From Chloroflexota bacterium (GTDB lineage Bacteria > Chloroflexota > Chloroflexia > JAMDCE01): DNA of 34,566 nt. The position numbers and the translations under genes were made by a program. The DNA is taken from positions 1 through 34,566 of the forward strand of contig JAMDCE010000633.1 of assembly GCA_023489135.1 (NCBI GenBank), given 5' to 3'. The notes below the pieces were generated by a model. That model saw only the letters and a list, made by a program, of their open reading frames with translations, ran no database searches and was not told where the DNA came from. This document shows positions 16,381 through 25,552 of this stretch, piece after piece (the first letter of the stretch is position 1; each line of letters opens with the position of its first letter).

Positions 16381-16389
16381 AGTGTAACA
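16381..16389 (-). promoter_or_regulatory. Extended -10 promoter of the zinc-ribbon gene
   Basis: On the - strand TGT precedes TACACT (16386-16381). The predicted start near 16374 leaves a leader of about 33 nt that contains the GGAGGAG ribosome site. No -35 match was found. Confidence 0.4.
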
Positions 16390-16436
16390 TGCCTCGGGAC
16401 TACACTCGTATCATACTGCACTCAAGTTTGCCGGGC

Positions 16437-16452
16437 AGTGACCTAAGTCACA
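16437..16452. promoter_or_regulatory. CRP/FNR-type operator-like palindrome
   Basis: AGTGA-N6-TCACA, one base away from the CRP consensus TGTGA-N6-TCACA. The perfect inner part is GTGAC CTAA GTCAC (16438-16451). It lies between two divergent genes; its centre is about 70 nt upstream of the predicted start of the zinc-ribbon transcript, a usual distance for an activator. The regulator is not in the window. Confidence 0.35.
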
Positions 16453-16687
16453 TTCATCGCGACGTTCATCAAGTCCTGCGGCCGGATAAAGAGCGCACCT
16501 GCGCCCAGCGAGGGGCGAATCGATCGAGAGACGACTCCTTTCGCTATCCCTCGATATTTACCTGCAATTTACCTTTTATTTACTTTTTCTTCATAGCTTC
16601 GAGCTACAATTACAGGAAGCCAGCTCGAATGTTTCAAGGCCCTGCCAGACGCGGAAAGCCCGCGGCGGAACGACGGGCGCAGGCGCA
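16453..16687. other. Upstream region of the small membrane protein, no gene seen
   Basis: Between the two divergent start codons no tRNA or protein gene was recognised. 16561-16600 is T-rich and is followed by TACAAT (16605-16610), a possible -10 without a good -35, which would give a leader of about 80 nt. The leader's second half is GC-rich (16645-16690) and may fold. Confidence 0.4.
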
Positions 16688-16696
16688 GGAGGTAGT

Positions 16697-17050
16697 ATGA
16701 CATCGCCAGTGGCAAGAGCGAGCTCATCAGCCGGCACCATCAGGTCGCTTCCAAGCATCTCGATTCTCATTTACCTGCTCGCCGGGGCGGCCGCCGCCGA
16801 TCTGGTGACGCTTTTCAGAAACATTCCCCTTCTCGGGCTGCACGCGGAGGTGAACCCTGTCGCGCTATTCTTCCTGGTGAACTTCGGCCCCCTCGGACTG
16901 GTAGCGGCCAAAGCAGCATCCGTCCTGCTCGCCTCCGGAATCGCCATATTCCTCATGCGCAGCGGTCAGCTTAAACTGGCGAGAACCACCCTGGCCATCT
17001 GCTGCCTGGCCACGATAATGGCGGCCCTGAGCAACATCTGGTCGGCGTAG
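16697..17050 (+). CDS. Small membrane protein, DUF5658-like
   Basis: 117 residues. Three or four hydrophobic segments are visible: about 20-38, 52-78, 78-88 and 96-112. The motif E-V-N-P near residue 55, followed by GPLGLVAAK, resembles the D...E.NP...K pattern of DUF5658 proteins, whose function is unknown. A strong GGAGG ribosome site (16688-16692) fixes ATG 16697. The gene stops 3 nt before the end of the convergent HU gene. Confidence 0.65.
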   Translation: MTSPVARASSSAGTIRSLPSISILIYLLAGAAAADLVTLFRNIPLLGLHAEVNPVALFFLVNFGPLGLVAAKAASVLLASGIAIFLMRSGQLKLARTTLAICCLATIMAALSNIWSA

Positions 17051-17053
17051 CTC

Positions 17054-17356
17054 TCACCCTCCTTCGTCACTTTCCTCGTGCGGCAGCCCGAGCGACTTGT
17101 TCAATGACGCGCTCGGTTTGAACACGACGACCATCCGGGGAGCAATCTTGAGGGTTTCCCCGGTGCGCGGATTTCGGCCCTGCTTCTCGCCGCGCCTGCG
17201 CACCTCGAACGTACCGAATCCGCTCAACGATACTTTCGCCCCTTCTTCCAGCGATCCGGAGATGGCCTTCAGCACCGCTTCGAGCCACCGCCTGGCCTCG
17301 CTCCTCGTCAACCCGTTTTCGATTGCGATTGAGTCCGCTAGATCTGTTCGATTCAC
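17054..17356 (-). CDS. HU/IHF-family DNA-binding protein
   Basis: 100 residues; a nucleoid protein that binds and bends DNA as a dimer. The family signature is complete: MNRTDLADSIA, EEGAKVSLSGFGTFEVR, then the arm with R-GRNPRTGE and IAPRMVVVFKPS. It is slightly longer than usual, with an acidic tail. It is the last gene of the eight-gene operon: its GTG start overlaps the gpsA stop (GTGA). HU genes usually stand alone with strong promoters, so being last in a long operon is unusual. IHF-like or HU-like identity cannot be settled by eye. Confidence 0.92.
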   Translation of the reverse strand: MNRTDLADSIAIENGLTRSEARRWLEAVLKAISGSLEEGAKVSLSGFGTFEVRRRGEKQGRNPRTGETLKIAPRMVVVFKPSASLNKSLGLPHEESDEGG

Positions 17357-18408
17357 TGGCCCGTCGACGTGGAGGAAAAGCCCGTTTTCACCGCATCGAT
17401 ACCGTGTAGCTCGTGGGTTGGCTCCCGGGTCATCAAGTCGACCATAGCTTCGCGCAGACTCCTCTCTCCGAGAAGCACCTTGTGAGTCAGCTCGGCAATC
17501 GGCATCTCTACCCCCAGTCGTCGCGCCAGCTCACACGCCGCTACCGTCGTGGTGACTCCTTCTGCCACCATCTTCATCGAGGCGCGTATCTCATCCAGGC
17601 TCCTGCCCCGGGCCAGCTGCTCTCCCACATATCGGTTCCGGCTGTGCTTGCTCGCGCAGGTCGCCAGCAAATCGCCCAGGCCGGCCAGGCCGGCGAAGGT
17701 CAGCGGGTTCGCTCCCACCGCCACTCCCAACCTGGCCATTTCGGCCAGGCCACGGGTGAGAAAAGCCGCCTTGGCGTTATCGCCGACGCTCAGACCGTCC
17801 GCCATCCCCGCTCCCAGCGCGTATATGTTCTTTAGCGAGCCGCCGAGTTCAACTCCAACGACATCCGGATTGGTGTACACCCGAAAAGTGGGCGACATAA
17901 GCATCTCGCGCACCGCCCCGGACACGGCAGGGTCCTGGGAGGCGACCACCGTCGTCGCCGGCTTTCCTTCCGCTATCTCGCGCGCGAGGTTGGGTCCGGA
18001 GAGCACGGCCACGCTGCCCTTGAGCTCCTCCGGCAGCACATCTCGGAGAACCTCGGACATTCGCTTTCCGCTGCCGATCTCTAATCCCTTAGCTGCGCTA
18101 ACAACAATAGCATCCTCGCGCAGCGCTCCGGCTACCATCATGGCATTTTGCCGCATGGTCTGCGCCGGAACTACTAGCAGCAGCAGACGGCAGCCTGCGA
18201 GGGCCTCATCGAGGGAGCTCGTTATCGTCACGCTGTCGGGGAACTTCACGCCGGGCAGGAACGTCTTGTTCTCCCTCGTGGAGCACAACTCGTCCGCTTC
18301 CGGTGTGGTGCGCGCCCATAATGCCACGGGCGTTCCTTTACGAGAAAGAAGAAGAGCGAGCGTGCTGCCCCACGTCCCTGTCCCAACGATCGCGACTCGT
18401 GGCGTCAT
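17353..18408 (-). CDS. gpsA: Glycerol-3-phosphate dehydrogenase (NAD(P)+)
   Basis: Reduces dihydroxyacetone phosphate to sn-glycerol 3-phosphate, the backbone of phospholipids. The 351 residues start with the Rossmann motif VAIVGTGTWGSTLA (GxGxxG at 9-14). Family residues K107 (SAAKGLE) and K193 (ELGGSLKNIYALGAG) are present, the latter the catalytic lysine. The C-terminal domain shows GLAGLGDLLATC and SRNRYVGEQLARG. Start ATG 18408 overlaps the plsY stop as TGATG; a GTG one codon upstream is possible. PlsY, which uses its product, is the preceding gene, and HU follows with an overlap. Confidence 0.96.
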   Translation of the reverse strand: MTPRVAIVGTGTWGSTLALLLSRKGTPVALWARTTPEADELCSTRENKTFLPGVKFPDSVTITSSLDEALAGCRLLLLVVPAQTMRQNAMMVAGALREDAIVVSAAKGLEIGSGKRMSEVLRDVLPEELKGSVAVLSGPNLAREIAEGKPATTVVASQDPAVSGAVREMLMSPTFRVYTNPDVVGVELGGSLKNIYALGAGMADGLSVGDNAKAAFLTRGLAEMARLGVAVGANPLTFAGLAGLGDLLATCASKHSRNRYVGEQLARGRSLDEIRASMKMVAEGVTTTVAACELARRLGVEMPIAELTHKVLLGERSLREAMVDLMTREPTHELHGIDAVKTGFSSTSTGQ

Positions 18409-19076
18409 CACTCACACCCCACCTTGCGAGAAGGATTGATGGGTTCGCTGGGGCCCACCCGTCGCTCTCCCAGCTGACCTATCTTGCGCTCGGTACCGGC
18501 CAGGAGGCGACGCAGGTTATCGCGATGCTGGAACACTACCATCGCACCGAGGGCCCAGGCACATATCAGATAAGGAGTGGATATGTTCAACGCGCCGGCG
18601 AACGCCAGCATCAAGACGGGAACAATGGAGGCGCCGACCACTGAGCCCAGAGAAACGTAGCGCGACGAGCCAATTACCGCGAGACCCACCAGCAGGCCCA
18701 CCGCGGCCATTGGGAGGGACAAGAGCATCATGACCCCGAGGCTGCTGGAAACACCCTTTCCCCCGCGAAAGCCTATATATACCGGCCAGTTGTGCCCCAC
18801 GATGGCCACAAACCCGCATAGCGCTTCCAACGCCGGCAAGCCGGTCAGCAATCGAGCCAGCAGGACCGCAATCACTGCCTTGGCGATGTCCAAAATGAAT
18901 ACGACAAGGGAGGACTTCCAGCCGAGGGTGCGCAGCGCGTTGGTCGCGCCGATGTTCCCGCTGCCAAACTGACGTAGATCGATGTTTCTTGTGCGCTTGC
19001 CGATCACGAGACCCCACGGAATAGCCCCCATCAGGTAGGCAAAGGCAACCAGAGCTACATAGAGTACGTATTCCAC
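18408..19076 (-). CDS. plsY: Glycerol-3-phosphate acyltransferase PlsY
   Basis: Transfers an acyl group from acyl-phosphate to glycerol 3-phosphate in the membrane, the first step of phospholipid synthesis. 222 residues with several membrane segments and the three conserved cytosolic motifs: RQFGSGNIGATN, GHNWPVYIGFRGGKGV, and HRDNLRRLLAGTERKIG near the C-terminus. GTG 19076 is supported by GGGAGG seven bases upstream. It lies 14 nt after der and overlaps gpsA, which supplies its substrate. Confidence 0.96.
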   Translation of the reverse strand: MEYVLYVALVAFAYLMGAIPWGLVIGKRTRNIDLRQFGSGNIGATNALRTLGWKSSLVVFILDIAKAVIAVLLARLLTGLPALEALCGFVAIVGHNWPVYIGFRGGKGVSSSLGVMMLLSLPMAAVGLLVGLAVIGSSRYVSLGSVVGASIVPVLMLAFAGALNISTPYLICAWALGAMVVFQHRDNLRRLLAGTERKIGQLGERRVGPSEPINPSRKVGCE

Positions 19077-19090
19077 ACCACTGCCTCCCG

Positions 19091-20404
19091 TTACTCGCCC
19101 CGCTTGCGAAAAACAAGCTCAATAGGCGTGCCCTCAAACCCGAAGCGCTCGCGCAGCCGGTTCTCGATGTACCGCTTGTAAGAAAAGTGAACCATCTTGG
19201 GGTCGTTGACAAACAGAACGAAGGTTGGCGGACAGATAGACGCCTGAGTGACGTAGTAAACCTTGAGCAGTTTGCCCTTGCTGGTCAGAGGAGTCTGAGC
19301 CACCACCTCGGCCACGGCGTCGTTGAGAACGCCGGTGCTTATCCGCTTTTCCCGCTCTTCCTCGATCCGCAAAGCCGCATCCAGGACCTTGGGCACCCTC
19401 TGCTTGGTTTTCGCTGAAACGAAGAGTATTGGCGCGTAGGGAACGAACTTGAAGTCCTCCTTGACCTTTCGCGCATACTCCACCATGGTCGACCCGGTCT
19501 TCTCGATCAAATCCCACTTGTTCACAACGATGGCGATACCCTTGCCGGCCGCTTCGACTTGACCGGCTATGTGCGTGTCCTGATCGGTAGGCCCTTCCAC
19601 GGCATCAATTAAGACCAGGGCAACATCTGCCCTATCTATCGCCCTCACCGCCCTTAGCACGCTGTATTTCTCTATGCCCACCTGCACCCGTCCACGCCGG
19701 CGGATTCCGGCGGTGTCGATGAGCATCAGCGGCTGGCCCTCGTGCTCGATCAAGGTATCGATGGCATCGCGCGTGGTCCCCGGAACCGCGCTGACTATTA
19801 CCCGCTCCTGTCCCAGGAGGGCGTTCAACAGAGAGGACTTGCCCACGTTTGGGCGGCCCACGATCGCGACGCTAAGAACCTTCTCCACCTTCTCGATCGG
19901 CACGCCCGGCGGCAGAAGGTCCACCACCAGATCGAGCAGATCGCCGGTTCCGGTCCCGTGGATCGAAGAAACCGCCACGACCTCTCCCAGTCCGAGCTGA
20001 TAGAAAACCGAGGCCATCAACCGCCTCTCCGGAGAGTCGGCCTTGTTCGCCACCACCAAGACCGGCTTCTTGGTCCGGCGCAGCACGTCCGCGATCTCTT
20101 CGTCGGTCGGGATCACGCCGTCCCGTGCGTCCACCACGAGAAGTATGACGTCCGCCTCGTCTATGGCCAGCTCGGCCTGATTGCGAACCAGCTCCGTAAC
20201 ATTTTCACTCGAGCTGAGATCGAGCCCGCCGGTGTCGACCACGGCAAACTGTTTTCCGGACCACTCCACATCGCCGTAAAGCCTGTCCCGGGTCGTGCCC
20301 GGGATGTCCTCTACAATCGCTGCTCGCTGGCCCACCAGACGATTGAACAAGGTGGACTTCCCCACATTAGGGCGTCCGACTATGGCAACAAGTGGCTTGG
20401 CCAA
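19091..20404 (-). CDS. der: Ribosome biogenesis GTPase Der (EngA)
   Basis: Essential GTPase for assembly of the 50S ribosomal subunit. 437 residues with the family's two G domains in tandem: GRPNVGKST (10-18), GTTRD, DTGG and NKAD, then GRPNVGKSS (183-191), GTTRD, DTAG and NKWD, followed by the KH-like C-terminal domain ending in RFGFEGTPIELVFRKRGE. Length is normal. The start is TTG 20404, with GGGAGG nine bases upstream. It lies 27 nt after the cdaR-type gene and 14 nt before plsY, in the same operon. Confidence 0.97.
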   Translation of the reverse strand: MAKPLVAIVGRPNVGKSTLFNRLVGQRAAIVEDIPGTTRDRLYGDVEWSGKQFAVVDTGGLDLSSSENVTELVRNQAELAIDEADVILLVVDARDGVIPTDEEIADVLRRTKKPVLVVANKADSPERRLMASVFYQLGLGEVVAVSSIHGTGTGDLLDLVVDLLPPGVPIEKVEKVLSVAIVGRPNVGKSSLLNALLGQERVIVSAVPGTTRDAIDTLIEHEGQPLMLIDTAGIRRRGRVQVGIEKYSVLRAVRAIDRADVALVLIDAVEGPTDQDTHIAGQVEAAGKGIAIVVNKWDLIEKTGSTMVEYARKVKEDFKFVPYAPILFVSAKTKQRVPKVLDAALRIEEEREKRISTGVLNDAVAEVVAQTPLTSKGKLLKVYYVTQASICPPTFVLFVNDPKMVHFSYKRYIENRLRERFGFEGTPIELVFRKRGE

Positions 20405-20431
20405 GGCTAATACCTCCCAAGTGTTGAGATG

Positions 20432-21622
20432 TCAGCGTACGTCGACCGTAACTTGCTCCGGACGTATCGAATTGAGCCGAAGACCGGAAGGAATCGTCAC
20501 GGTTGGGCTGATAGAATGCGCCCCGGTCAGTAGTCCGGTCACGTCCGCGGTTATCTTGATATCCTGCGGCTTCAGCGTGGAAAGAACGGGCATCGGCCCC
20601 GAGACCACAACATCCACGAAGGGAGGAGAAACTGACGATTGGTGCCCAATCTCATCGCCCTTGATCGATGGCGCCACGCGAATGATTTCGCTACTTTCGA
20701 CCGCGCCCACGTACACCCGCACAATGAAGCTCTGCCGCCGAGCCAAAGATACTCCGTTGGGCAGCTCCGGCTCGACCGTGGCAGTCAAATCCCCTTTGGC
20801 ACCACTGACGTCGAGTTGTCTCGTCGAGGCGTAGGTCAAACTGTTGAGCTCGTTGGGATCACCCACCACTGTGACCGTGGTCGGCTCCACCATGATACCG
20901 ACGATTTGGTAGCCCATCGCCACCGTGCCCACCACCTTCGGAGTCACCGGCACGGTCTTGTAGCTCAGGTCGCGATCGACGACCATCTCCACGATGACGG
21001 ACTCGGGGCGAACGGACACCGACTTGATCTCGGTTCCGTCCTCGGATTGGAGGACCGGCTTGAAAGGCTGGTTAACACTCGACCTGATTCCATCCAACCT
21101 GAAGTCGACGACGGCGGAAGCTACCTGCTCCACCTGGCTCTGAGGACCGCTTACATTGACAGTGTGCGGCGATACCTGCGGCGTCTTAGCATTATAGCCG
21201 AACGGAACCGTTCCGATGAGATTGATCTTGGTGGGAACCTCTTTGGTGGCGATGCGCTCCAGCCTCAACGTCACCTTCGCCGGTTGAACCTCCTCCACAC
21301 GCGCCCGGGGCTCTAATGACTCGACCTGCACCGGGACGTCCTCAACTCCTGGGCCGACCCTCGAAGCATCGACATAGACCTGGAAGCTGCCGGAGGTCAA
21401 GCGCTTCCACACGTCGCTCGGCGCGGTAACCTTTACCCGCACCGAACTGAGGGCATCGCGGGCAACCAGTCCCTCCGGCTCACCGCGCACCTTCACCGCA
21501 ACGTTTTGAAAATAGTCTGTCTCCCATCGCGCCTGCTGGTTCGTCACTATCGTCCATAGGGCGATGGAGAACGCCAGAGAAAACAGCATCCACACGATAT
21601 TCCTTCGCAGGAATCCGCTCAT
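20432..21622 (-). CDS. cdaR: YbbR-domain protein, CdaA regulator type (CdaR)
   Basis: 396 residues. A short cytosolic start and one membrane segment (about 8-26, WMLFSLAFSIALWTI) are followed by an extracellular chain of about four YbbR repeats. The repeats show the strand pattern -V-V--P-, as in VKVTAPSDVWKRL, VNVSGPQSQVEQV, VTVVGDPNELNSL and VVVSGPMPVLSTL. In Firmicutes CdaR binds the cyclase CdaA and tunes c-di-AMP synthesis. Here cdaA lies directly upstream with a 15-nt gap, which supports the same role. GGAAG precedes the ATG. Confidence 0.88.
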   Translation of the reverse strand: MSGFLRRNIVWMLFSLAFSIALWTIVTNQQARWETDYFQNVAVKVRGEPEGLVARDALSSVRVKVTAPSDVWKRLTSGSFQVYVDASRVGPGVEDVPVQVESLEPRARVEEVQPAKVTLRLERIATKEVPTKINLIGTVPFGYNAKTPQVSPHTVNVSGPQSQVEQVASAVVDFRLDGIRSSVNQPFKPVLQSEDGTEIKSVSVRPESVIVEMVVDRDLSYKTVPVTPKVVGTVAMGYQIVGIMVEPTTVTVVGDPNELNSLTYASTRQLDVSGAKGDLTATVEPELPNGVSLARRQSFIVRVYVGAVESSEIIRVAPSIKGDEIGHQSSVSPPFVDVVVSGPMPVLSTLKPQDIKITADVTGLLTGAHSISPTVTIPSGLRLNSIRPEQVTVDVR

Positions 21623-21637
21623 AGTTGACTTCCAGCC

Positions 21638-22495
21638 TCACCGAGCTTTCGACGTCTTCTCACGAAACTCCAATTTCCGACGCGGCCATTTGAGCAGCGA
21701 CTCGTAGGGTGTAGAACGATAGAGCACCGTCAGCACCTTGCGCAGCCTCCCCTCGTCGAGATGCCTGACCATCCTGCCGTTGTTGGCTAACGAAATGGTC
21801 CCCGTTTCTTCCGAAATCACAACCGAAATAGCGTCGGTGCGCTCCGTGATTCCGATCGCCGCGCGGTGGCGGGTGCCCAGTTGGTAGTCGACCAGGTTCT
21901 CCGACAACGGCAGGACGCTGGCGGCCGAGACGACCCTCTCGCCGCGTACAATTACCGCCCCGTCATGCAGCGGCGAGTTCGGATAGAACAGGGTCAACAG
22001 CAGCTCCGCCGTCACCACCCCATCGATCAAGACACCCGTCTCGGCATACTCCTGCAAACCCGTTTCCCGCTCCAGCACAATCAAAGCGCCGTACCTTCTT
22101 TCGGCCAGGCGCTTGGCGGCCCGACATATTTCCTCGACGGTCTTTGACATCCCCGGCGTCGGAGGCGACCCGAGCGGGCGGTTTATCCAGATCCCGAAGC
22201 GCCCAATTCGCTCCATCGCTCGGCGCAACTCGGGCTGAAACAGTATCAAGATGGCGATCGAAAGGATGGGCAGGGAGTTGCCCAGCACCCAGTTGAGGAC
22301 GACCAGCTCGGGAATGCTGCTCACCACCAGCACCGCCACCAGCAGCAGCACGATGCCATAGAGCACGGAGACGGCGCTCGTCCCTCTAAAAAGAAGTAGC
22401 ACGCCAAAGATTATTATCGCTACTATCAGTATGTCCAGCATGCTCCAGAAGCTGAGCCGCGACACGGCGGTCACAGCGTCTTGCACGATCTGCAC
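21638..22495 (-). CDS. cdaA: Diadenylate cyclase CdaA
   Basis: Makes the second messenger cyclic di-AMP from two ATP. 285 residues with three N-terminal membrane segments (about 20-36, 41-60 and 63-86) and a DAC domain carrying both catalytic motifs: DGA at 178-180 in SPLHDGAVIV and RHRAA at 209-213. That is the CdaA (YbbP) layout, not DisA or CdaS. GTG 22495 is supported by GGAAGG eight bases upstream, lying over the stop of the TPR gene. cdaR follows after 15 nt. In Firmicutes glmM comes next; here der, plsY and gpsA take that place. Confidence 0.96.
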   Translation of the reverse strand: MQIVQDAVTAVSRLSFWSMLDILIVAIIIFGVLLLFRGTSAVSVLYGIVLLLVAVLVVSSIPELVVLNWVLGNSLPILSIAILILFQPELRRAMERIGRFGIWINRPLGSPPTPGMSKTVEEICRAAKRLAERRYGALIVLERETGLQEYAETGVLIDGVVTAELLLTLFYPNSPLHDGAVIVRGERVVSAASVLPLSENLVDYQLGTRHRAAIGITERTDAISVVISEETGTISLANNGRMVRHLDEGRLRKVLTVLYRSTPYESLLKWPRRKLEFREKTSKAR

Positions 22496-22501
22496 CGAAA
22501 T

Positions 22502-24496
22502 CTACCTTCCTAGCTCCGCTATTCGCCTGGTCGCCAATTCGTGCTCCGGGTTCAATAAGCGCAAACGCTCGAAGACCAGCAAGGACTCGTCGCGCTGCCC
22601 GGTGTCGTAAAGCATATCCCCAAGCTGCTCCAACGCCGATACGTTCCAGGGGTCGATCTTCACCACCAGTGACAGCGCCCTGATGGTCGATGGCACGTCC
22701 GCGGCTCGGGCCAGTTGCGGGGCGGTCTCCAGCGCAAATGCCAGGGCTTTGCTCGCCTGGCCGGTCCACAGGCAGGCTTCCGCTAGCTCCAGCCGTGTGC
22801 CCGAATCGAAGGGATTCAACCGCAGTATCTCCTCGCGCAAAGCCATCCCCTGCAGCCGATCCAATTCCGGCGAGATCTCGAGCAAACGCCGAAGAGACCT
22901 CGCCGCCTCAACTAGGTCGCCCTTCGATTTGTGAGCCTCGGCCAGCCACTCGATCTCCCGGCGTGATTCCTCCAGCTGGCCCAACTCGATGAATGTGTCG
23001 CAGAGTCGCGTCCTAACCACCACATCATCGGGGACTCGGTCCGCGCAGTCGCGAAGCACGTCTAGCTCGGCCTGCAGATCGCCACGCACGCGATGACCAT
23101 CGGCTACCTCCAGGAGCGCCGCTACTCCGGATTCGTTCTGGCCCAGATCAAAGTGGAGCCTGGCCAGAACACGACCCAGGCCAACCTCGTCCGGCAGAAT
23201 GGCCTTCGTCTCCTTCAGAACCCAAAGCAGCCCGCGCGCATCCTGTTGACGCTCGTAGGCCTCTCTCAACACCCGCAGGTACGACCGCACCTTGGCCTCG
23301 GCCACCAGGCCACCGACGTAGCCGTCTCGCACAGGTTCCAGGCCGTCCGACAGAAGAGCAGCGGCTTTTTCGGCCTGGCCACCGCCGAGCAACGCCCGGC
23401 CCAGCATCAGGCGCGCCGCCAATTGCAGCGCCAGCGGCATCTCGTCGCCATCTACCAGGGCAGCCTGAACGTGCTCCTGCGCTTCACTCCATTCTCCCAT
23501 CCGAGCCAGCAGGATGCCGAGACACAAGCGAGCCATCTGATTCACGACGGGGCCTTCGAGCATGAGCTTGAGATCTTGCGCCATCCCCACAGCCACGCCG
23601 GAGCTCGGCTCGATCAGATCCATCAGCAAGTCAAGATCCGATTCCAGTCCGTCCCACGTTCCATCCAGTATCTTGCACCGGATAATCCGCCGGCCGGACT
23701 CCGGCCGATTTGGCTCCAGCTCGCGGCTCCTGCCGTAATGGAACAGGGCCTCCGGCCTTCGGCCCAGCCCCTCCAGGACCGTTCCGTAATCCAGGTGCAG
23801 CCCGGCGTTGTTGGGGGCCTGCTCGACCATCAGATCGTACAGCCTGAGCCCGGCATCGATCTCACCCTTCTCCAGATAGGCCCTGGCCACCACCGTCATC
23901 TCCCGCAGGGCCTGATCGACCAGTCCCTCGTCGATCATCCAGGATATTAGCCGCTGTCTCTTCTGTTCGTCGTCGGGGCTCAGGCTAAGAGCCCGCCTCA
24001 GCACCTCGATTGCGCCGCGCTTTCGATCGCGCAGGCAGTAAAGATCCATCAGCCACTGGTACTTCTCGGCCGCTCGCTCCCGGTTACCTGCTCTTACGTA
24101 GACGTCGGCCAGCATTATCTGAGCCGGAAGATACTCGGGAACGCGCTCGATGGACACCAGGTAGGCATCCTCGGCCGATCGCAGCCAGCCCGACCGAAGT
24201 CGTGAATGCGCCTCCACAATCCCTTCAAGGACCGCGGACCGGCGCTCGGCGTCGAGATCCATTAGATCGTCGAATCCGTTCGAGCCCAGGTCCGCAAGAA
24301 GGGAGCGCGCGCGGTCTTCTACCGCTCGAGAGCCCTCCGCGTCGACCGGAGCTAGCGCGGCATAGGCTCCACAAAGCCTGGTCACGGCCGCGACGACGCG
24401 CCCGTCCTGCGCGAGCTGATCGGCCTCGCCTAACACTTCACGGACGTCGGGATTCAAGTCCTCCAGAGTCTCCTGCAAACCTTCCTCCTCTGCCAC
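22502..24496 (-). CDS. TPR-repeat protein of unknown function
   Basis: 664 residues, almost all helical. TPR-like pairs with the A--Y---G pattern recur, for example [56 protein letters not shown] and [18 protein letters not shown]. No signal peptide or membrane segment is visible, so it is probably a cytosolic scaffold. It is placed between argF and cdaA with a 6-nt gap to cdaA, and could touch c-di-AMP signalling; this is inference only. The start is GTG 24496, which overlaps argF by 59 nt. A TTG at 24478, right after a GGAGGAAGG stretch, is an alternative. Confidence 0.8.
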   Translation of the reverse strand: MAEEEGLQETLEDLNPDVREVLGEADQLAQDGRVVAAVTRLCGAYAALAPVDAEGSRAVEDRARSLLADLGSNGFDDLMDLDAERRSAVLEGIVEAHSRLRSGWLRSAEDAYLVSIERVPEYLPAQIMLADVYVRAGNRERAAEKYQWLMDLYCLRDRKRGAIEVLRRALSLSPDDEQKRQRLISWMIDEGLVDQALREMTVVARAYLEKGEIDAGLRLYDLMVEQAPNNAGLHLDYGTVLEGLGRRPEALFHYGRSRELEPNRPESGRRIIRCKILDGTWDGLESDLDLLMDLIEPSSGVAVGMAQDLKLMLEGPVVNQMARLCLGILLARMGEWSEAQEHVQAALVDGDEMPLALQLAARLMLGRALLGGGQAEKAAALLSDGLEPVRDGYVGGLVAEAKVRSYLRVLREAYERQQDARGLLWVLKETKAILPDEVGLGRVLARLHFDLGQNESGVAALLEVADGHRVRGDLQAELDVLRDCADRVPDDVVVRTRLCDTFIELGQLEESRREIEWLAEAHKSKGDLVEAARSLRRLLEISPELDRLQGMALREEILRLNPFDSGTRLELAEACLWTGQASKALAFALETAPQLARAADVPSTIRALSLVVKIDPWNVSALEQLGDMLYDTGQRDESLLVFERLRLLNPEHELATRRIAELGR

Positions 24497-25469
24497 TCAT
24501 AAGCAAGACTAGAATCGCCTTCTGAATATGCAATCGGTTCTCAGCCTGATCGAAGACTATGGAATGCGGACCGTCGATCACCTCGTCGGTTATCTCCTCC
24601 CCTCGATGGGCCGGCAGACAGTGCATCACGAGCGCGTCACTCGCGGCGCGGGCCAGAAGATTCGAATCGATACGATACGGTGTGAAGACGGCTATTCTTT
24701 GCTCTCGCTCGGATTCCTGGCCCATGCTCGCCCAAACGTCGGTATAGACGATTCCCGCCCCGCGCACGGCTTCCTGGGGTGAATTGGTGAGCGTGATCTT
24801 GCTGCCGCTGGAACTGGCCGACTCCCTGGCCAGGCGCACCACTTCCGGATTGCACTCGAAGCCCTTGGGTGTAGCAACCGCGACGTTCATTCCCGCCTTG
24901 CTCGCGGCCAGCAGCAGCGAATGGGCTACGTTGTTGCCGTCCCCGACGTAGGCCAGGTTCGTCCCCTTCAAGCGACCTTTCTTCTCGTGTATCGTCAGCA
25001 AATCGCCCAGCGCCTGGCAGGGGTGGCTCAGGTCGGAAAGCCCGTTGATCACCGGCACCGAAGCGTGGCGCGCCAACTCTTCCACGTTGGAATGAGCAAA
25101 GGTCCGGATCATTATACCGTCCACATACCGACTCAGCACTCGCGCCACGTCCGGCACGCTCTCCCGCGACCCTAATTGGATTTCGTTGGGCGAAAGGTAG
25201 AGGGCGTGCCCTCCGAGCTGCAGCATAGCCACCTCGAAGGAAACGCGCGTGCGCAGGGACGGCTTCTCGAATACCATGCCCAGTGTCTTGCCTTTCAGCA
25301 AGGGCGCTTCATTGCCGTCGGCGTGCTCGCGCTTCAATCGCACTGCCGTATCTATGATTTCCCAAACGTCATCCGCGGACAGGTCTGAAATGGCGACGAG
25401 GTCCTTACTTTCCATATAACTAGGCGCAGCGCCAACGACGGGCCCGGCGCTCGCTCCTCCTTGCTTCAT
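24438..25469 (-). CDS. argF: Ornithine carbamoyltransferase
   Basis: Makes citrulline from ornithine and carbamoyl phosphate in arginine synthesis. It has the carbamoyl-phosphate motif SLRTR (71-75), SHPCQALGD, the NNVAHSLLL block, DVWASMGQE and the ornithine-site motif HCLPAHRG. The N-terminus is about 18 residues longer than the family; ATG 25415 would give 325 residues beginning [13 protein letters not shown], the usual start. Neither ATG has a clear ribosome site; 25469 is 17 nt from the predicted transcript start. The C-terminus carries about 20 extra residues that overlap the TPR gene. It is the first gene of the eight-gene operon. The enzyme itself is certain. Confidence 0.95.
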   Translation of the reverse strand: MKQGGASAGPVVGAAPSYMESKDLVAISDLSADDVWEIIDTAVRLKREHADGNEAPLLKGKTLGMVFEKPSLRTRVSFEVAMLQLGGHALYLSPNEIQLGSRESVPDVARVLSRYVDGIMIRTFAHSNVEELARHASVPVINGLSDLSHPCQALGDLLTIHEKKGRLKGTNLAYVGDGNNVAHSLLLAASKAGMNVAVATPKGFECNPEVVRLARESASSSGSKITLTNSPQEAVRGAGIVYTDVWASMGQESEREQRIAVFTPYRIDSNLLARAASDALVMHCLPAHRGEEITDEVIDGPHSIVFDQAENRLHIQKAILVLLMSGRGGRFAGDSGGLESRRP

Positions 25470-25492
25470 CGAAGTACCGCTGTTTCACGCAT

Positions 25493-25501
25493 AGTATACC
25501 A
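25493..25501 (-). promoter_or_regulatory. Extended -10 promoter of the argF-to-HU operon
   Basis: On the - strand TGG precedes TATACT (25498-25493). The predicted start near 25486 leaves a 17-nt leader before ATG 25469. No good -35 was found. No other promoter of this quality was noticed within the operon, although it was not scanned exhaustively. Confidence 0.5.
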
Positions 25502-25552
25502 TAGGGTTAAGTATCGAGGTATGTGACTTTTGGGGAGAAGCAGAGCGCCTGT

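Noticed and set aside
16640..16690. GC-rich leader with GACGCGGAAAGCC, faintly like a cyclic di-GMP riboswitch core
   Set aside because: The other conserved parts and pairings of that riboswitch could not be found.
23093..23950. 285-codon open frame antisense to the TPR gene
   Set aside because: Gln/His-rich composition typical of a shadow of a helical, Leu/Glu-rich protein.
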